NCBI RefSeq assembly: GCF_030540875.1
Contig: NZ_JAUOEM010000001.1
Coordinates: forward strand, 806,001-870,000
Direction of reading: 5' to 3'
DNA length: 64,000 bases
From: Flavivirga amylovorans
GTDB taxonomy: Bacteria; Bacteroidota; Bacteroidia; Flavobacteriales; Flavobacteriaceae
Shown: positions 26,101 to 35,025 of the stretch, in pieces
Numbering within the stretch: the stretch's first letter is position 1
How the letters are laid out: every line of letters starts with the position of its first letter
Program-made: the position numbers and the translations under genes
Notes under the pieces: model-generated
Database searches by the model: none
What the model was told of the DNA's origin: nothing
Seen by the model: only the letters and a program-made list of their open reading frames with translations

Positions 26101-28620
26101 ATTACGCTAGAAGATGGCAATACCGCAACAGTGGCCTTGTCAGATATCGCAGTAGGCGTAGATACCAATACAACGAACACTGCTTTTGCCATAGTAGGCA
26201 GTGATTTGGTCATTACAGATTCCGACGGCAACACGGTAAGTGCAGCTTTGGCAGATATAGCGGCAGGCGTAGATACGGATGACCAGACGGTTACAGACTT
26301 CAGTATAGTTGGGAATGATTTAAGTATCACCTTGGAAGATGGTAATACCGCCACAGTGGCCTTGGCAGATATTGCAGCAGGCGTAGATACCAATACAACG
26401 AATACAGCTTTTGCTATAATAGGAACAGATTTAGTACTTACAGATTCAGATGGGAATAACGTAAGTGCCCCATTATCAAGTTTAGCAACAGGTATTGATA
26501 CCAATACCACCAATATAGCTTTTGCCATCGTCGGCAGTGATTTGGTCATTACAGATTCAGACGGCAATACGGTAAGTGCAGCTCTGGCAGACATAGCCGC
26601 AGGTGTAGATACGGATGACCAGACGGTTACGGACTTCAGTATAGTTGGGAATGATTTAAGTATCACCTTGGAAGATGGTAATACCGCCACAGTGGCCTTG
26701 GCAGATATCGCGGCAGGCGTAGATACGGATGACCAGACGGTTACAGACTTCAGTATAGTTGGGAATGATTTAAGTATCACCTTAGAAGATGGTAATACCG
26801 CCACAGTAGCCTTGACAGATATAGCAGCAGGTGTAGATACCAATACAACGAACACTGCTTTTGCCATAGTAGGAACAGATTTGGTAATTACAGATTCAGA
26901 TGGTAACACAGTAAGTACAACTTTGGCAGACATAGCCGCAGGCGTAGATACGGATGACCAGACGGTTACAGACTTCAGTATAGTGGGGAATGATTTAAGT
27001 ATCACCTTGGAAGATGGTAATACCGCAACAGTAGCCTTAGCAGATATCGCAGCAGGTGTAGACACTAATACAACGAACACAGCTTTTGCCATAGTAGGCA
27101 GTGATTTAGTCATTACAGATTCCGACGGCAATACGGTAAGTGCAACCTTGGCGGATATCGCAGCAGGTGTAGATACGGATGACCAGACGGTTACCGACTT
27201 CAGTATAGTTGGGAATGATTTAAGCATCACCTTGGAAGATGGTAATACAAGCACAGTAGCCTTGGCAGACATAGCAGCAGGTGTAGACACTAATACGACG
27301 AACACAGCTTTTGCCATAGTAGGCAGTGATTTGGTCATTACAGATTCCGACGGCAATACGGTAAGTGTAACTTTGGCAGACATAGCGGCAGGCATAGATA
27401 CGGATGATCAAACCGTTACAGATTTCAGTATAGTGGGGAATGATTTAAGCATCACCTTGGAAGATGGTAATACAGCCACAGTGGCCTTGGCAGATATCGC
27501 AGCAGGCGTAGATACGAATACAACGAATACAGCTTTTGCCATCGTAGGAACAGATTTAGTACTTACAGATTCAGATGGAAATAATGTAAGTGCCCCATTA
27601 TCAAGTTTAGCAACAGGTATTGATACCAATACCACCAATATAGCTTTTGCCATCGTCGGCAGTGATTTGGTCATTACAGATTCAGACGGCAATACGGTAA
27701 GTGTAACTTTGGCAGACATAGCGGCAGGCGTAGATACCGATGATCAAACGGTTACGGACTTCAGTATAGTGGGGAATGATTTAAGTATCACCTTAGAAGA
27801 TGGTAATACAGCCACAGTAGCCTTGGCAGATATCGCAGCAGGCGTAGATACCAATACCACCAATGCAAGTCTAGCAGTAGTAGGCAGTGATTTAGTGATT
27901 ACAGATTCAGATGCTAACACGGTAAGTGTAGCCTTAGCAGATATAACTACAGCTGCAGAAACACCATTAGCTGTAACTACAGATGGTACAGCTACAGGAG
28001 TAGCATTATCAGGGACAAGTGATCATACAGCAGATATTACCTTGTTAAGTACAGATGCCAATAATGTTTTGTCTACAGGTACAGACGGTGGGGTATTTAT
28101 AGACGCCAATGCAACAGTAACAGATAAAATGGTATTTAGTGCAGAATATGCCGGAGCAACACTTAGTGCAGACGGATCAAGTAATGTCATTACCATTACT
28201 AGTGACAATTCGGGAGCACCCACATTTATGAATTATTACGAAGCTAGCAATTTTGAAACAGATGGAGGTACTAATGATTATGATGTGGTATTACGCCTAA
28301 CAGTCCCTAATGATTTTAATAGTTGGTCTAGCACAACACCAGCAATGGTTATTGATTTTCAAGGAACGGCAAATGCCTCTTTTGAAGCAGATGTCTTTGA
28401 AGAAGGAAGTGGCGTAGCGTTACAAAATAATGGACCAGTAGCTGGCTCAGGAGCTTTTACAGAAAGTACGATAGCGCTTAATGCAGCTTTAGCGTCAGCA
28501 GTAGCTGGAGATACACTTATTATAGTTGTTAAACTAACAGTATCAGATGTTGCGATTCAAGGAGCAAGTTTTATACGTATAGGGGACATTACATTAAACT
28601 ATAATAAAAACAGGTATTAG
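23170..28620 (+). CDS. Giant secreted repeat protein (1816 residues, 28 alternating 37/38-residue repeats)
   Basis: It has a signal peptide (residues 1-21) followed by QVGIGNTLP and LDITASDKGLLIPR, the N-terminal pattern of flavobacterial fibre-like surface proteins. Residues about 100-430 contain two or three longer repeats (LDYMDEDGVVTQIDL, IDIDNDGNTDVNVTL). Residues 547-1596 are 28 units of two alternating kinds: A (DTDDQTVTDFSIVGNDLSIT...) and B (DTNTTNTAFAIVGSDLVIT...), acidic and Thr-rich. The C-terminus is a non-repeated beta domain ending YNKNRY with no T9SS sorting domain I recognise. It is probably a surface fibre or adhesin. It heads the cluster ending in SprF- and PorE-like genes. 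Confidence 0.85.
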   Translation: MKTIKLLGLLVCLSFSALTNAQVGIGNTLPDNSAQLDITASDKGLLIPRVALQSTTDVTTITNGNVNSLIVYATETIGDVTPGYYYWVESSAAWKRIVNDEDVSTFETLTTFRLRADGITLEYMDENGDQSTVDLSTVINNAETLTSLVDNGDGTVTYTDEDSVANIVAISVNSDNINITDNTIDIDNDGNTDVNVTLQDVINNITTIINANETLTTLGLNADGINLDYMDEDGVVTQIDLSAIIANLETLTSLTSDQATGTLTYTDEDGVTNSITIYANSDNINITDNTIDIDNDGNTDVNVTLQDVINNITNIVNANETLTTIGLNVDGRNLDYMDEDGVVTQIDLAPIIDNLETVTSISINQVLGTITYNDEDGGATVLNVGALVTANETATNLSQNNTNGLITYVNELGVNQTADVTSIDVGNLITTGTDGGSYIDNALITAGTADGTLTSTGNTVTISGTPTNSMFEDVNVEVNVAGLTGDGNITSPGNSIIVSGDSNALLGDVTLEARDNQNIIDFTVVGNNLELELERGNRRIVPLANIDTDDQTVTDFSIVGNDLSITLEDGNIATVALADIAAGVDTNTTNTAFAIVGSDLVITDSDGNTVSAALADIAAGVDTDDQTVTDFSIVGNDLSITLEDGNTATIALADIAAGVDTNTTNTAFAIVGSDLVITDSDGNTVSATLADIAAGVDTDDQTVTDFSIVGNDLSITLEDGNTATVALADIAVGVDTDDQTVTDFSIVGNDLSITLEDGNTATVALADIASGVDTNTTNTAFAIVGSDLVITDSDGNTVSAALADIAAGVDTDDQTVTDFSIVGNDLSITLEDGNTATVALADIAAGVDTNTTNTAFAIVGSDLVITDSDGNTVSTTLADIAAGVDTDDQTVTDFSIVGNDLSITLEDGNTATVALADIAVGVDTNTTNTAFAIVGSDLVITDSDGNTVSAALADIAAGVDTDDQTVTDFSIVGNDLSITLEDGNTATVALSDIAVGVDTNTTNTAFAIVGSDLVITDSDGNTVSAALADIAAGVDTDDQTVTDFSIVGNDLSITLEDGNTATVALADIAAGVDTNTTNTAFAIIGTDLVLTDSDGNNVSAPLSSLATGIDTNTTNIAFAIVGSDLVITDSDGNTVSAALADIAAGVDTDDQTVTDFSIVGNDLSITLEDGNTATVALADIAAGVDTDDQTVTDFSIVGNDLSITLEDGNTATVALTDIAAGVDTNTTNTAFAIVGTDLVITDSDGNTVSTTLADIAAGVDTDDQTVTDFSIVGNDLSITLEDGNTATVALADIAAGVDTNTTNTAFAIVGSDLVITDSDGNTVSATLADIAAGVDTDDQTVTDFSIVGNDLSITLEDGNTSTVALADIAAGVDTNTTNTAFAIVGSDLVITDSDGNTVSVTLADIAAGIDTDDQTVTDFSIVGNDLSITLEDGNTATVALADIAAGVDTNTTNTAFAIVGTDLVLTDSDGNNVSAPLSSLATGIDTNTTNIAFAIVGSDLVITDSDGNTVSVTLADIAAGVDTDDQTVTDFSIVGNDLSITLEDGNTATVALADIAAGVDTNTTNASLAVVGSDLVITDSDANTVSVALADITTAAETPLAVTTDGTATGVALSGTSDHTADITLLSTDANNVLSTGTDGGVFIDANATVTDKMVFSAEYAGATLSADGSSNVITITSDNSGAPTFMNYYEASNFETDGGTNDYDVVLRLTVPNDFNSWSSTTPAMVIDFQGTANASFEADVFEEGSGVALQNNGPVAGSGAFTESTIALNAALASAVAGDTLIIVVKLTVSDVAIQGASFIRIGDITLNYNKNRY
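24808..27957 (+). repeat. In-gene tandem array, 14 A units (114 bp) and 14 B-type units (111 bp)
   Basis: Counting units in the translation gives 14 A and 14 B-type units, and 14x114 + 14x111 = 3150 bases, exactly the length of the array. Order is mostly A-B, with two A-A junctions and two B-B junctions; each B-B junction contains a variant B with SAPLSSLATGI. Neighbouring units differ mainly at synonymous sites. Confidence 0.92.
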
Positions 28621-28634
28621 GTTGGATTAATAGC

Positions 28635-28673
28635 AAGCCTTGTTAGCTCTATTTATTTAGAGTTACAAGGCTT
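28635..28673 (+). terminator. Hairpin after the giant repeat gene
   Basis: AAGCCTTGT (28635-28643) pairs with ACAAGGCTT (28665-28673), with an inner CTCTA/TAGAG stem. A T run is lacking (ATCCCTACTTATTTT follows), so it may be a weak terminator or a processing/stability element between two co-oriented genes. Confidence 0.55.
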
Positions 28674-28731
28674 ATCCCTACTTATTTTAACAATAGTTAT
28701 TATTATAAGTGTATAAATGTGTAAAAAATAA

Positions 28732-31700
28732 ATGAATAAAATTATGATGCACCTATTACAAAAAAAGTTACAGATGCTAACCATAGTGTTCTTGTCTTCT
28801 ATGGGGGCTATGGCACAAGCAGAGTACATCACCACTTGGAATACAACCAATGCAGGAGTTTCTAATAGCAACTCCATAATTATACCTGCAATAGGGGGGC
28901 GCTATGATGTAGATATAGGTAACGATGGCAGTTATGAGCTTTTAAACCAAACAGGTAGAATTACTATAGATGTAACCGCTCATGGTTACGCTGCAGGTGT
29001 TATACAAATAGCTTTACGTAATGCCATTTCTGGAGCAGGAAATTTAGAACAAATTCAGTTTGAACCTAGTGGTACTAACACAGATAACGGTAAAATAGTG
29101 TCTATAGATCAATGGGGAAATAGCATTGTATGGCTGTCTATGCATAGTGCTTATCACAGTTGTATCAACCTAGACGTTGTAGCTTTTGATGCTCCAAATT
29201 TAAGTCAAGTATTCAATATGATACTCATGTTTGCGAATTGTACTTCTATGGTAGGTACACCGGCATTTAATACTTGGGATGTCTCTAATGTTACTACTAC
29301 GGGAGGAATGTTTGGAGATACACCTTTTAACCAGCCCCTAAATAATTGGGATGTCTCTAATGTAACTAACATGGGTTTTATGTTTAGTAATTGCCCGTTT
29401 AACCAGCCTATAGGCAATTGGGTAACGTCTTCTGTAACCAATTTAACAGGCATGTTTTTCAATAATACAGTATTTAATCAACCCATAGGCAACTGGGATG
29501 TGTCTTTGGTTACCAATATGCAAGGAGTTTTTAATGGAGCTACAAGTTTTAACCAGCCTTTAAACAATTGGAATGTGTCTTCAGTTATTGTCATGGATGA
29601 TATGTTTCGTAGAGCTACAAGTTTTAATCAGCCTTTAAATAATTGGGATGTGTCTAATGTAGTAGATATGAATTTAATGTTTCTTTCTTCAGCATTTAAT
29701 CAACCTATAGGTAATTGGGATGTGTCTAGTGTTACTAATATGGGGGGGATGTTTTTCAATAATACAGTATTTAATCAGCCTATCGGTAGTTGGGATGTAT
29801 CTAGTGTTATTGATATGAATTCTATGTTTAATAATGCAACTACCTTTAATCAATCTTTAGGAGCGTGGAATATAGGTAATCTTACTAGTGGTGTTGGTTT
29901 TTTAGATAATAGTGGTCTTTCACTAGCTAATTGGGATGCCACATTAACAGGCTGGGATGCACAAGGGTTTGGTAATCCTAATGTTACCATAGGCGCTAAT
30001 GGTTTGCAGTATTGTAGTGCGCAAACCCAGCGTGATGCTATGCAAACAGCAGGTATATTTACGTTTGTAGGAGACGTTTTAGGGTGTACACCAATTATAA
30101 CGTGTGGAGATGCCTTTAATGCATCATCTATTTCTAAATTCTCAAACAGATTTGAAGTAACGCTACATCTTGACTCTCCAACAGGTTTAGCATTTAACAC
30201 AGATGGTACCAAAATGTTTGCTATAGCAGAAGGTCTTGGTGGTAATGATGATATTATAGCGGAATATAATTTAAGTATTGGTTTTGATACCACTACAGCA
30301 GTTTATGCAGGAGCGGCAGAACAATTCTTTGTAGGAGGTCAGGAAAGTGATCCTCATGGGTTAACTTTTAATGCAGAAGGTACTAAAATGTTTGTTATAG
30401 GACTAAACGGAGATGCTGTAGTAGAATATAATTTAGGCGTTGCTTTTGATGTCTCTACTGCCATTCACGCAGGGGCAGCGGAAGAATTTTTTGTGGGAGG
30501 TCAAGAGACATCACCTACAGGTTTAACTTTTAATACAGACGGTACTAAAATGTTTGCTGTAGGAGTTGATGATGGTGCCGTAGTAGAATATAATTTAAGT
30601 ACAGGTTTCGATGTCTCAACAGCGGTTTATGCTGGAGCTTCAGAAGAATTCTTTGTAGGAGGACAAGAAAGTAGTCCAACAGGTTTAACATTTAATACAG
30701 ATGGAACCAAAATGTTTGTTATAGGGCTAAACGGAGATGCTGTAGTAGAATATAATTTAAGTGCAGGTTTTGATGTCTCTACAGCAGTTTACGCAGGAAC
30801 TTCAGAAGAATTTTCTCTTTTAGGTTATTCAGCAACTCCTGTTGATTTGGTTTTTAATACAAATGGAACAAAATTATATGTTTTGGATGGATTATTTGGA
30901 GGTAATTATGTATTAGAATTTGTACAAGATGTAGATAATTATCATGAAGCTACAGCTACTAATGGAAATATAATGGCTAATACCAAGCCATTAGTATATA
31001 CAATAATTAATGATACCTTCTCAGACACTAATAATGATGATGTATTAGATGGCGGTTTTACCATAAGTAATTTACCATCAGGTCTTACAGCAGAATTTGT
31101 TTTAAGTCATGGAGATACTAGAGCGACCTTAGTATTAAGTGGTAATGCCGCTAATAATAATAGTAGCAATAGTATAGCCACTTTAAATATTGTATTTAAT
31201 GCAACAGCTGTAACAAGTAATACAGCACCCACTCTAAATTGTAGCAGTACAACGGGTATAGATTTTATAGATTCAGCTATCGTATGTGCCAACATTTTTG
31301 ATGTGTCTACTTCTGAATTCTCAAACCAATTTTCTGTAAATGCACAAGAAAATCAGCTAAGAGGCGTCGAATTTAATACAGATGGCACCAAAATGTTTGT
31401 TATAGGCGATAGCGGTGATGCCGTAGTAGAATATAATTTAAGTACAGGTTTTGATGTCTCAACAGCGGTTTACGGCGGTGCTTCACAGGAATTCTTTTTT
31501 GGAGGGCAGGTTCCAAATCCTCTCAATTTTGCTTTTAGTACAGACGGCACTAAACTATTTATTATTAATGGAATAGGTCCTGGCGGTTCTTCTGGATTAT
31601 ATCAATACAATCTAGGTACAGGTTTTGATGTCTCTACGGCAGTTTTTGCTGGTGGTTTTCATCGACGTTTTATCTCTCAAGAGAGCTTTCCAACAGATTT

Positions 31701-32535
31701 GGCCTTTAATACAGATGGTAGTAAAATGTTTATTATAGGAGTATCTGATGATGCTGTAATAGAGTATATTTTACGAGCTAATTTTGATATTTCTACAATG
31801 GTTTACGCTGGAGCGGCTGAAGAATTTTCTGTAGTAGCTCAAGAGAGTGAACCAACAGGGTTAGCTTTTAATACAGACGGCACTAAAATGTTTGTTATAG
31901 GAAACAGTGGAGATGCCGTAGTAGAATATAATTTAAATACAGGTTTTGATGTCTCCACGGCGGTTTACTCTGGAGCCTCAGAAGAATTTTCGGTAACAAC
32001 TTTTGAAGCCATACCTCGTGGTTTAGCCTTTAATGCTAATGGATCAAAACTATATGTAAGTGGATTGGTTAGCGATAGTATCATAGAATTTGCAGTAGGT
32101 GAAGCAGATAATTACGAAGAAGCACCAATTAATAATGGTAGTATAGCTACTAACACCAGCCCATTCATATATAATGTCTCCAATGATACGTTCGCAGATG
32201 TTAATAATGATGATATTTTAGATGGCGGTTTTACCATCGGGAATTTATCACCAGGTCTTACACCACAGTTTGTTTTAAGTAACGGAGATACTACGGCAAC
32301 ACTCGTACTAAGTGGTAATGCTACAAATAACAGCAGTAGTGATAATATAGCCGATTTAAACATCTCTTTTAATACAACAGCAATAACAAGTACTACTGTA
32401 CCTATTTTGAATTGTAATACCATAGTAGGTATAGATTTTCTGGATAATATCAATTTAAACGGGCGTTTACGCCATGGTAAGTTTTTCTTAAATGGTAGCG
32501 AACAACCTATGATTACTGGTAGAAATGCTAATTAA
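28732..32535 (+). CDS. BspA-like (DUF285) and propeller-repeat surface protein, 1267 residues
   Basis: It has a signal peptide (to about residue 29), a short N-domain, and then nine DUF285/BspA repeats of about 24 residues (FNQPLNNWDVSNVTNMGFMF type, residues about 180-390). A five-blade set of about 50-residue repeats follows (GLTFNTDGTKMFVIG...VVEYNLSTGFDVSTAVYAG), then a beta domain (NDTFSDTNNDDVLDGGFTI). The propeller-plus-domain pair is repeated once more with five blades. It ends LRHGKFFLNGSEQPM, not a standard T9SS tail. BspA repeats often mediate adhesion. It lies 111 bases after the giant repeat gene. Confidence 0.88.
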   Translation: MNKIMMHLLQKKLQMLTIVFLSSMGAMAQAEYITTWNTTNAGVSNSNSIIIPAIGGRYDVDIGNDGSYELLNQTGRITIDVTAHGYAAGVIQIALRNAISGAGNLEQIQFEPSGTNTDNGKIVSIDQWGNSIVWLSMHSAYHSCINLDVVAFDAPNLSQVFNMILMFANCTSMVGTPAFNTWDVSNVTTTGGMFGDTPFNQPLNNWDVSNVTNMGFMFSNCPFNQPIGNWVTSSVTNLTGMFFNNTVFNQPIGNWDVSLVTNMQGVFNGATSFNQPLNNWNVSSVIVMDDMFRRATSFNQPLNNWDVSNVVDMNLMFLSSAFNQPIGNWDVSSVTNMGGMFFNNTVFNQPIGSWDVSSVIDMNSMFNNATTFNQSLGAWNIGNLTSGVGFLDNSGLSLANWDATLTGWDAQGFGNPNVTIGANGLQYCSAQTQRDAMQTAGIFTFVGDVLGCTPIITCGDAFNASSISKFSNRFEVTLHLDSPTGLAFNTDGTKMFAIAEGLGGNDDIIAEYNLSIGFDTTTAVYAGAAEQFFVGGQESDPHGLTFNAEGTKMFVIGLNGDAVVEYNLGVAFDVSTAIHAGAAEEFFVGGQETSPTGLTFNTDGTKMFAVGVDDGAVVEYNLSTGFDVSTAVYAGASEEFFVGGQESSPTGLTFNTDGTKMFVIGLNGDAVVEYNLSAGFDVSTAVYAGTSEEFSLLGYSATPVDLVFNTNGTKLYVLDGLFGGNYVLEFVQDVDNYHEATATNGNIMANTKPLVYTIINDTFSDTNNDDVLDGGFTISNLPSGLTAEFVLSHGDTRATLVLSGNAANNNSSNSIATLNIVFNATAVTSNTAPTLNCSSTTGIDFIDSAIVCANIFDVSTSEFSNQFSVNAQENQLRGVEFNTDGTKMFVIGDSGDAVVEYNLSTGFDVSTAVYGGASQEFFFGGQVPNPLNFAFSTDGTKLFIINGIGPGGSSGLYQYNLGTGFDVSTAVFAGGFHRRFISQESFPTDLAFNTDGSKMFIIGVSDDAVIEYILRANFDISTMVYAGAAEEFSVVAQESEPTGLAFNTDGTKMFVIGNSGDAVVEYNLNTGFDVSTAVYSGASEEFSVTTFEAIPRGLAFNANGSKLYVSGLVSDSIIEFAVGEADNYEEAPINNGSIATNTSPFIYNVSNDTFADVNNDDILDGGFTIGNLSPGLTPQFVLSNGDTTATLVLSGNATNNSSSDNIADLNISFNTTAITSTTVPILNCNTIVGIDFLDNINLNGRLRHGKFFLNGSEQPMITGRNAN

Positions 32536-32556
32536 AGCAAGTGAATAAATTTAATA

Positions 32557-32690
32557 AAGGGTGGTATAATTAGTTAGGGATTAGAAGGTTGCCTCACTGT
32601 CTTACTTATAAAAGAGAGTAGGTTGAATAAGTAAGATCAGTCTATGGTTAAGGTAGGGGTTTTCATAGTGAGCAATCCAATGCCACCCTT
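32557..32690. repeat. Large imperfect palindrome between two surface-protein genes
   Basis: Three nested arm pairs are visible: AAGGGTGG/CCACCCTT (outer), GGTTGCCTCACT against AGTGAGCAATCC with small bulges (middle), and TCTTACTTAT/ATAAGTAAGA at 32600-32609 and 32627-32636 (inner). The element could fold as one long RNA or DNA hairpin, or be a small inverted-repeat element. Confidence 0.6.
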
Positions 32691-32743
32691 ATATTATGAC
32701 AATGAATAATTAAGTAGTACAACATACTAATACGTAAAATATT

Positions 32744-33994
32744 ATGAATATAAAAGTGCAAATAAAGCCATTACCAATATTAGTAATGCTATTGCTAATA
32801 TTACAAACACAGGCACAAACTATCAATACCGGAGAGGTGGTCATATTGCCAAATACTCAAGTGAGTATTGTTAATGATTTTAATAATACTACAAGTGGGA
32901 ATATGCTTAATGATGGTGAGCTATTTATTTATGCAAATTTTAATAACGATGGCACGATAGATTTTATTAACGAAGGCCTTACAAGTTTTCAGGGTAATGA
33001 GGTACAACAAATTACAGGTATTCAAGACAGTTTTTTTTATAATGTTATATTCTCTAATACAAGTACAGCAGTACCATTTCAACTATCTGGTAGCATTAAT
33101 ATAGATAACGAAAGTGAGTTTGATGAAGGTATTGTCGATACTAGTAATTTTGGCGGAACCTTCACTTTTCTTAGAGATGCAGATCATGTCGCTACTAGTG
33201 ATAATAGCTATATAGATGGCGAAGTCGTAAAAGTAGGAGATACCAGTTTTGAATTTCCTGTAGGCAATGGCGGGTTTTACAACCCAGTGGCTATGAATGC
33301 ACCTAACTTACCAACAGATACCTATACTGCGCAATATTTTTTAGAGAATAGTAATGCAACCAATCCACATAATTTGGCGGCTGGTATTATAGAGCAAATT
33401 GATGATACGGAATACTGGGTCATAGACAGAACCAGTGGAAGCTCTGATGCCATAATAACACTAAGATGGGATGCTGATACATCACCCGCATTTATTAATA
33501 ATGCAGATCCAGATGCTATACATATAGTACGATGGGACGATACTTTAGGCTTTTGGGTAGACGAAGGCGGTATTCCAGATGCCGCTAACCAAACCATTAC
33601 AACCATAGCACCAGTAACTGGCTATGGTGTGTTTACATTGGCGACAGTAAAAACAGATTTAGTCTTACCAGACGATTTGGTTATTTACACAGCTGTATCT
33701 CCTAATAGTAATAGTAAAAATGACTTTTTCTTTATAGATGGAATTGACCGTTATCCTAATAATACGGTTAAAATTTTTAATCGATGGGGTGTGGAAGTAT
33801 ATAAAACAACAGGATACAATGAAACAGATAATGTATTTAGAGGGTATTCTGATGGTCGTTTAACCGTTAGCAATTCAGAATTACTTCCAACAGGTACTTA
33901 CTATTATGTTTTAGAATATGACTTTCCAGGTAATACATCCATACCTGCACAGCGTGTAAAAAAAGCAGGATTTCTATATATAGCATCAAATTAG
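32744..33994 (+). CDS. Secreted protein with gliding-motility C-terminal domain (type B T9SS signal)
   Basis: The 416-residue protein has a signal peptide (ILVMLLLILQTQAQ), a beta-rich body with FNNDGTIDFINEG and FQGNEVQQITG, and at residues about 310-416 the gliding motility-associated C-terminal (CHU_C) domain: YTAVSPNSNSKNDFFFIDGI, VKIFNRWGVEVYKT and LLPTGTYYYVLEY...KAGFLYI. This domain directs secretion by the type IX system and surface attachment, and in known cases depends on a cognate SprF protein. Such a gene follows 25 bases later, so the two probably function as a pair. Confidence 0.92.
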   Translation: MNIKVQIKPLPILVMLLLILQTQAQTINTGEVVILPNTQVSIVNDFNNTTSGNMLNDGELFIYANFNNDGTIDFINEGLTSFQGNEVQQITGIQDSFFYNVIFSNTSTAVPFQLSGSINIDNESEFDEGIVDTSNFGGTFTFLRDADHVATSDNSYIDGEVVKVGDTSFEFPVGNGGFYNPVAMNAPNLPTDTYTAQYFLENSNATNPHNLAAGIIEQIDDTEYWVIDRTSGSSDAIITLRWDADTSPAFINNADPDAIHIVRWDDTLGFWVDEGGIPDAANQTITTIAPVTGYGVFTLATVKTDLVLPDDLVIYTAVSPNSNSKNDFFFIDGIDRYPNNTVKIFNRWGVEVYKTTGYNETDNVFRGYSDGRLTVSNSELLPTGTYYYVLEYDFPGNTSIPAQRVKKAGFLYIASN

Positions 33995-34019
33995 ACTTAA
34001 AAAATATAAAATATAATCA

Positions 34020-34970
34020 ATGTTAAATAGAGAATTTATGATCATCTATAAAAATAAAAATATAAAATGGCTGGTATTTATGGTGCTGCTTTCGCTGCCA
34101 GTACTGGCGCAACAAAATCCGCAGTTTACGCAGTATATGTATAATACAGCTACTATAAACCCAGCCTATGCGGGTAGTAGGGGTTTGCTTAGTATGACTG
34201 GTATTTACAGAAGTCAGTGGGTAGGGCTAGAAGGTGCACCAAAAGTGGCACAGTTTTCTTTAAATACTCCTATTGGAGTAAATGGAGTTGGTCTGGGGTT
34301 TTCAGTTTATAATGAAGAGATAGGTCCTTCTATTGAAAATAATATAGCTATAGACTATTCATATACCATACCCTTTTCTGATAGAGACACTAAATTTAGT
34401 TTTGGTTTAAAAACAGGCTTTCAGCTATTAGATGTAGATTATAATAAATTATTAATTTATAATCCTACCGAGCCCATTTTTCAAACGAATATAGAAGATA
34501 GGTTTCAACCTATCATTGGGGTTGGTGCCATGCTACATACAGATACATGGTATGTAGGTTTATCAGTTCCTAATGTTTTAAATACAGAGCATTATGATAA
34601 TAGCACTATATCTACAGCTTCAGAGCGTATGCATGTATTTGTAACAGGAGGGTATGTTTTCGATTTAAACGATATGTGGAAGTTTAAACCAGCATTCTTA
34701 ACAAGTATCGTGTCTGGTTCACCTCTTGGTGTTGATGTGTCAGCAAATTTTTGGTATAACCAAAAACTCACACTGGGAGCAGCTTATAGGGTAGATGCTG
34801 CAATTAGTGCTTTGGCCGGTTTTCAAGTAACAGATCAGTTAATGGTGGGATATGCGTACGATACAGATACTACAGATTTAGGACGGTATAATAACGGATC
34901 TCATGAAATTTTTCTAAGATGGGAGCTGTTTACCAGAACTCGTAATAAAATATCGCCAAGATTCTTTTAG
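34020..34970 (+). CDS. PorP/SprF family type IX secretion outer-membrane protein
   Basis: The 316-residue protein has a signal peptide followed by the family signature AQQNPQFTQYMYNTATINPAYAGSRG, repeated amphipathic beta strands and a C-terminal strand ending SPRFF. ATG 34038 is an alternative start that shortens the N-terminus by six residues. SprF-type proteins are needed for secretion or attachment of specific type B CTD proteins such as SprB. It sits between a type B CTD gene (25 bases) and a PorE-like gene (55 bases), so an operon is very likely. Confidence 0.94.
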   Translation: MLNREFMIIYKNKNIKWLVFMVLLSLPVLAQQNPQFTQYMYNTATINPAYAGSRGLLSMTGIYRSQWVGLEGAPKVAQFSLNTPIGVNGVGLGFSVYNEEIGPSIENNIAIDYSYTIPFSDRDTKFSFGLKTGFQLLDVDYNKLLIYNPTEPIFQTNIEDRFQPIIGVGAMLHTDTWYVGLSVPNVLNTEHYDNSTISTASERMHVFVTGGYVFDLNDMWKFKPAFLTSIVSGSPLGVDVSANFWYNQKLTLGAAYRVDAAISALAGFQVTDQLMVGYAYDTDTTDLGRYNNGSHEIFLRWELFTRTRNKISPRFF

Positions 34971-35025
34971 TGATTCTACGTTCTAAACTAATTATTAATA
35001 AGTAGTAATAAAAAAGTATAAAAAT

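Noticed and set aside
24717-27395. 892-codon open frame on the minus strand
   Set aside because: It is antisense to the repeat array. Because the unit lengths are multiples of three, one stop-free antisense unit makes the whole array open. Its translation is the same low-complexity string repeated, and it has no promoter or signal of its own.
27408-27719. 103-codon minus-strand frame
   Set aside because: Same cause as the long antisense frame: a shadow of the repeat units.
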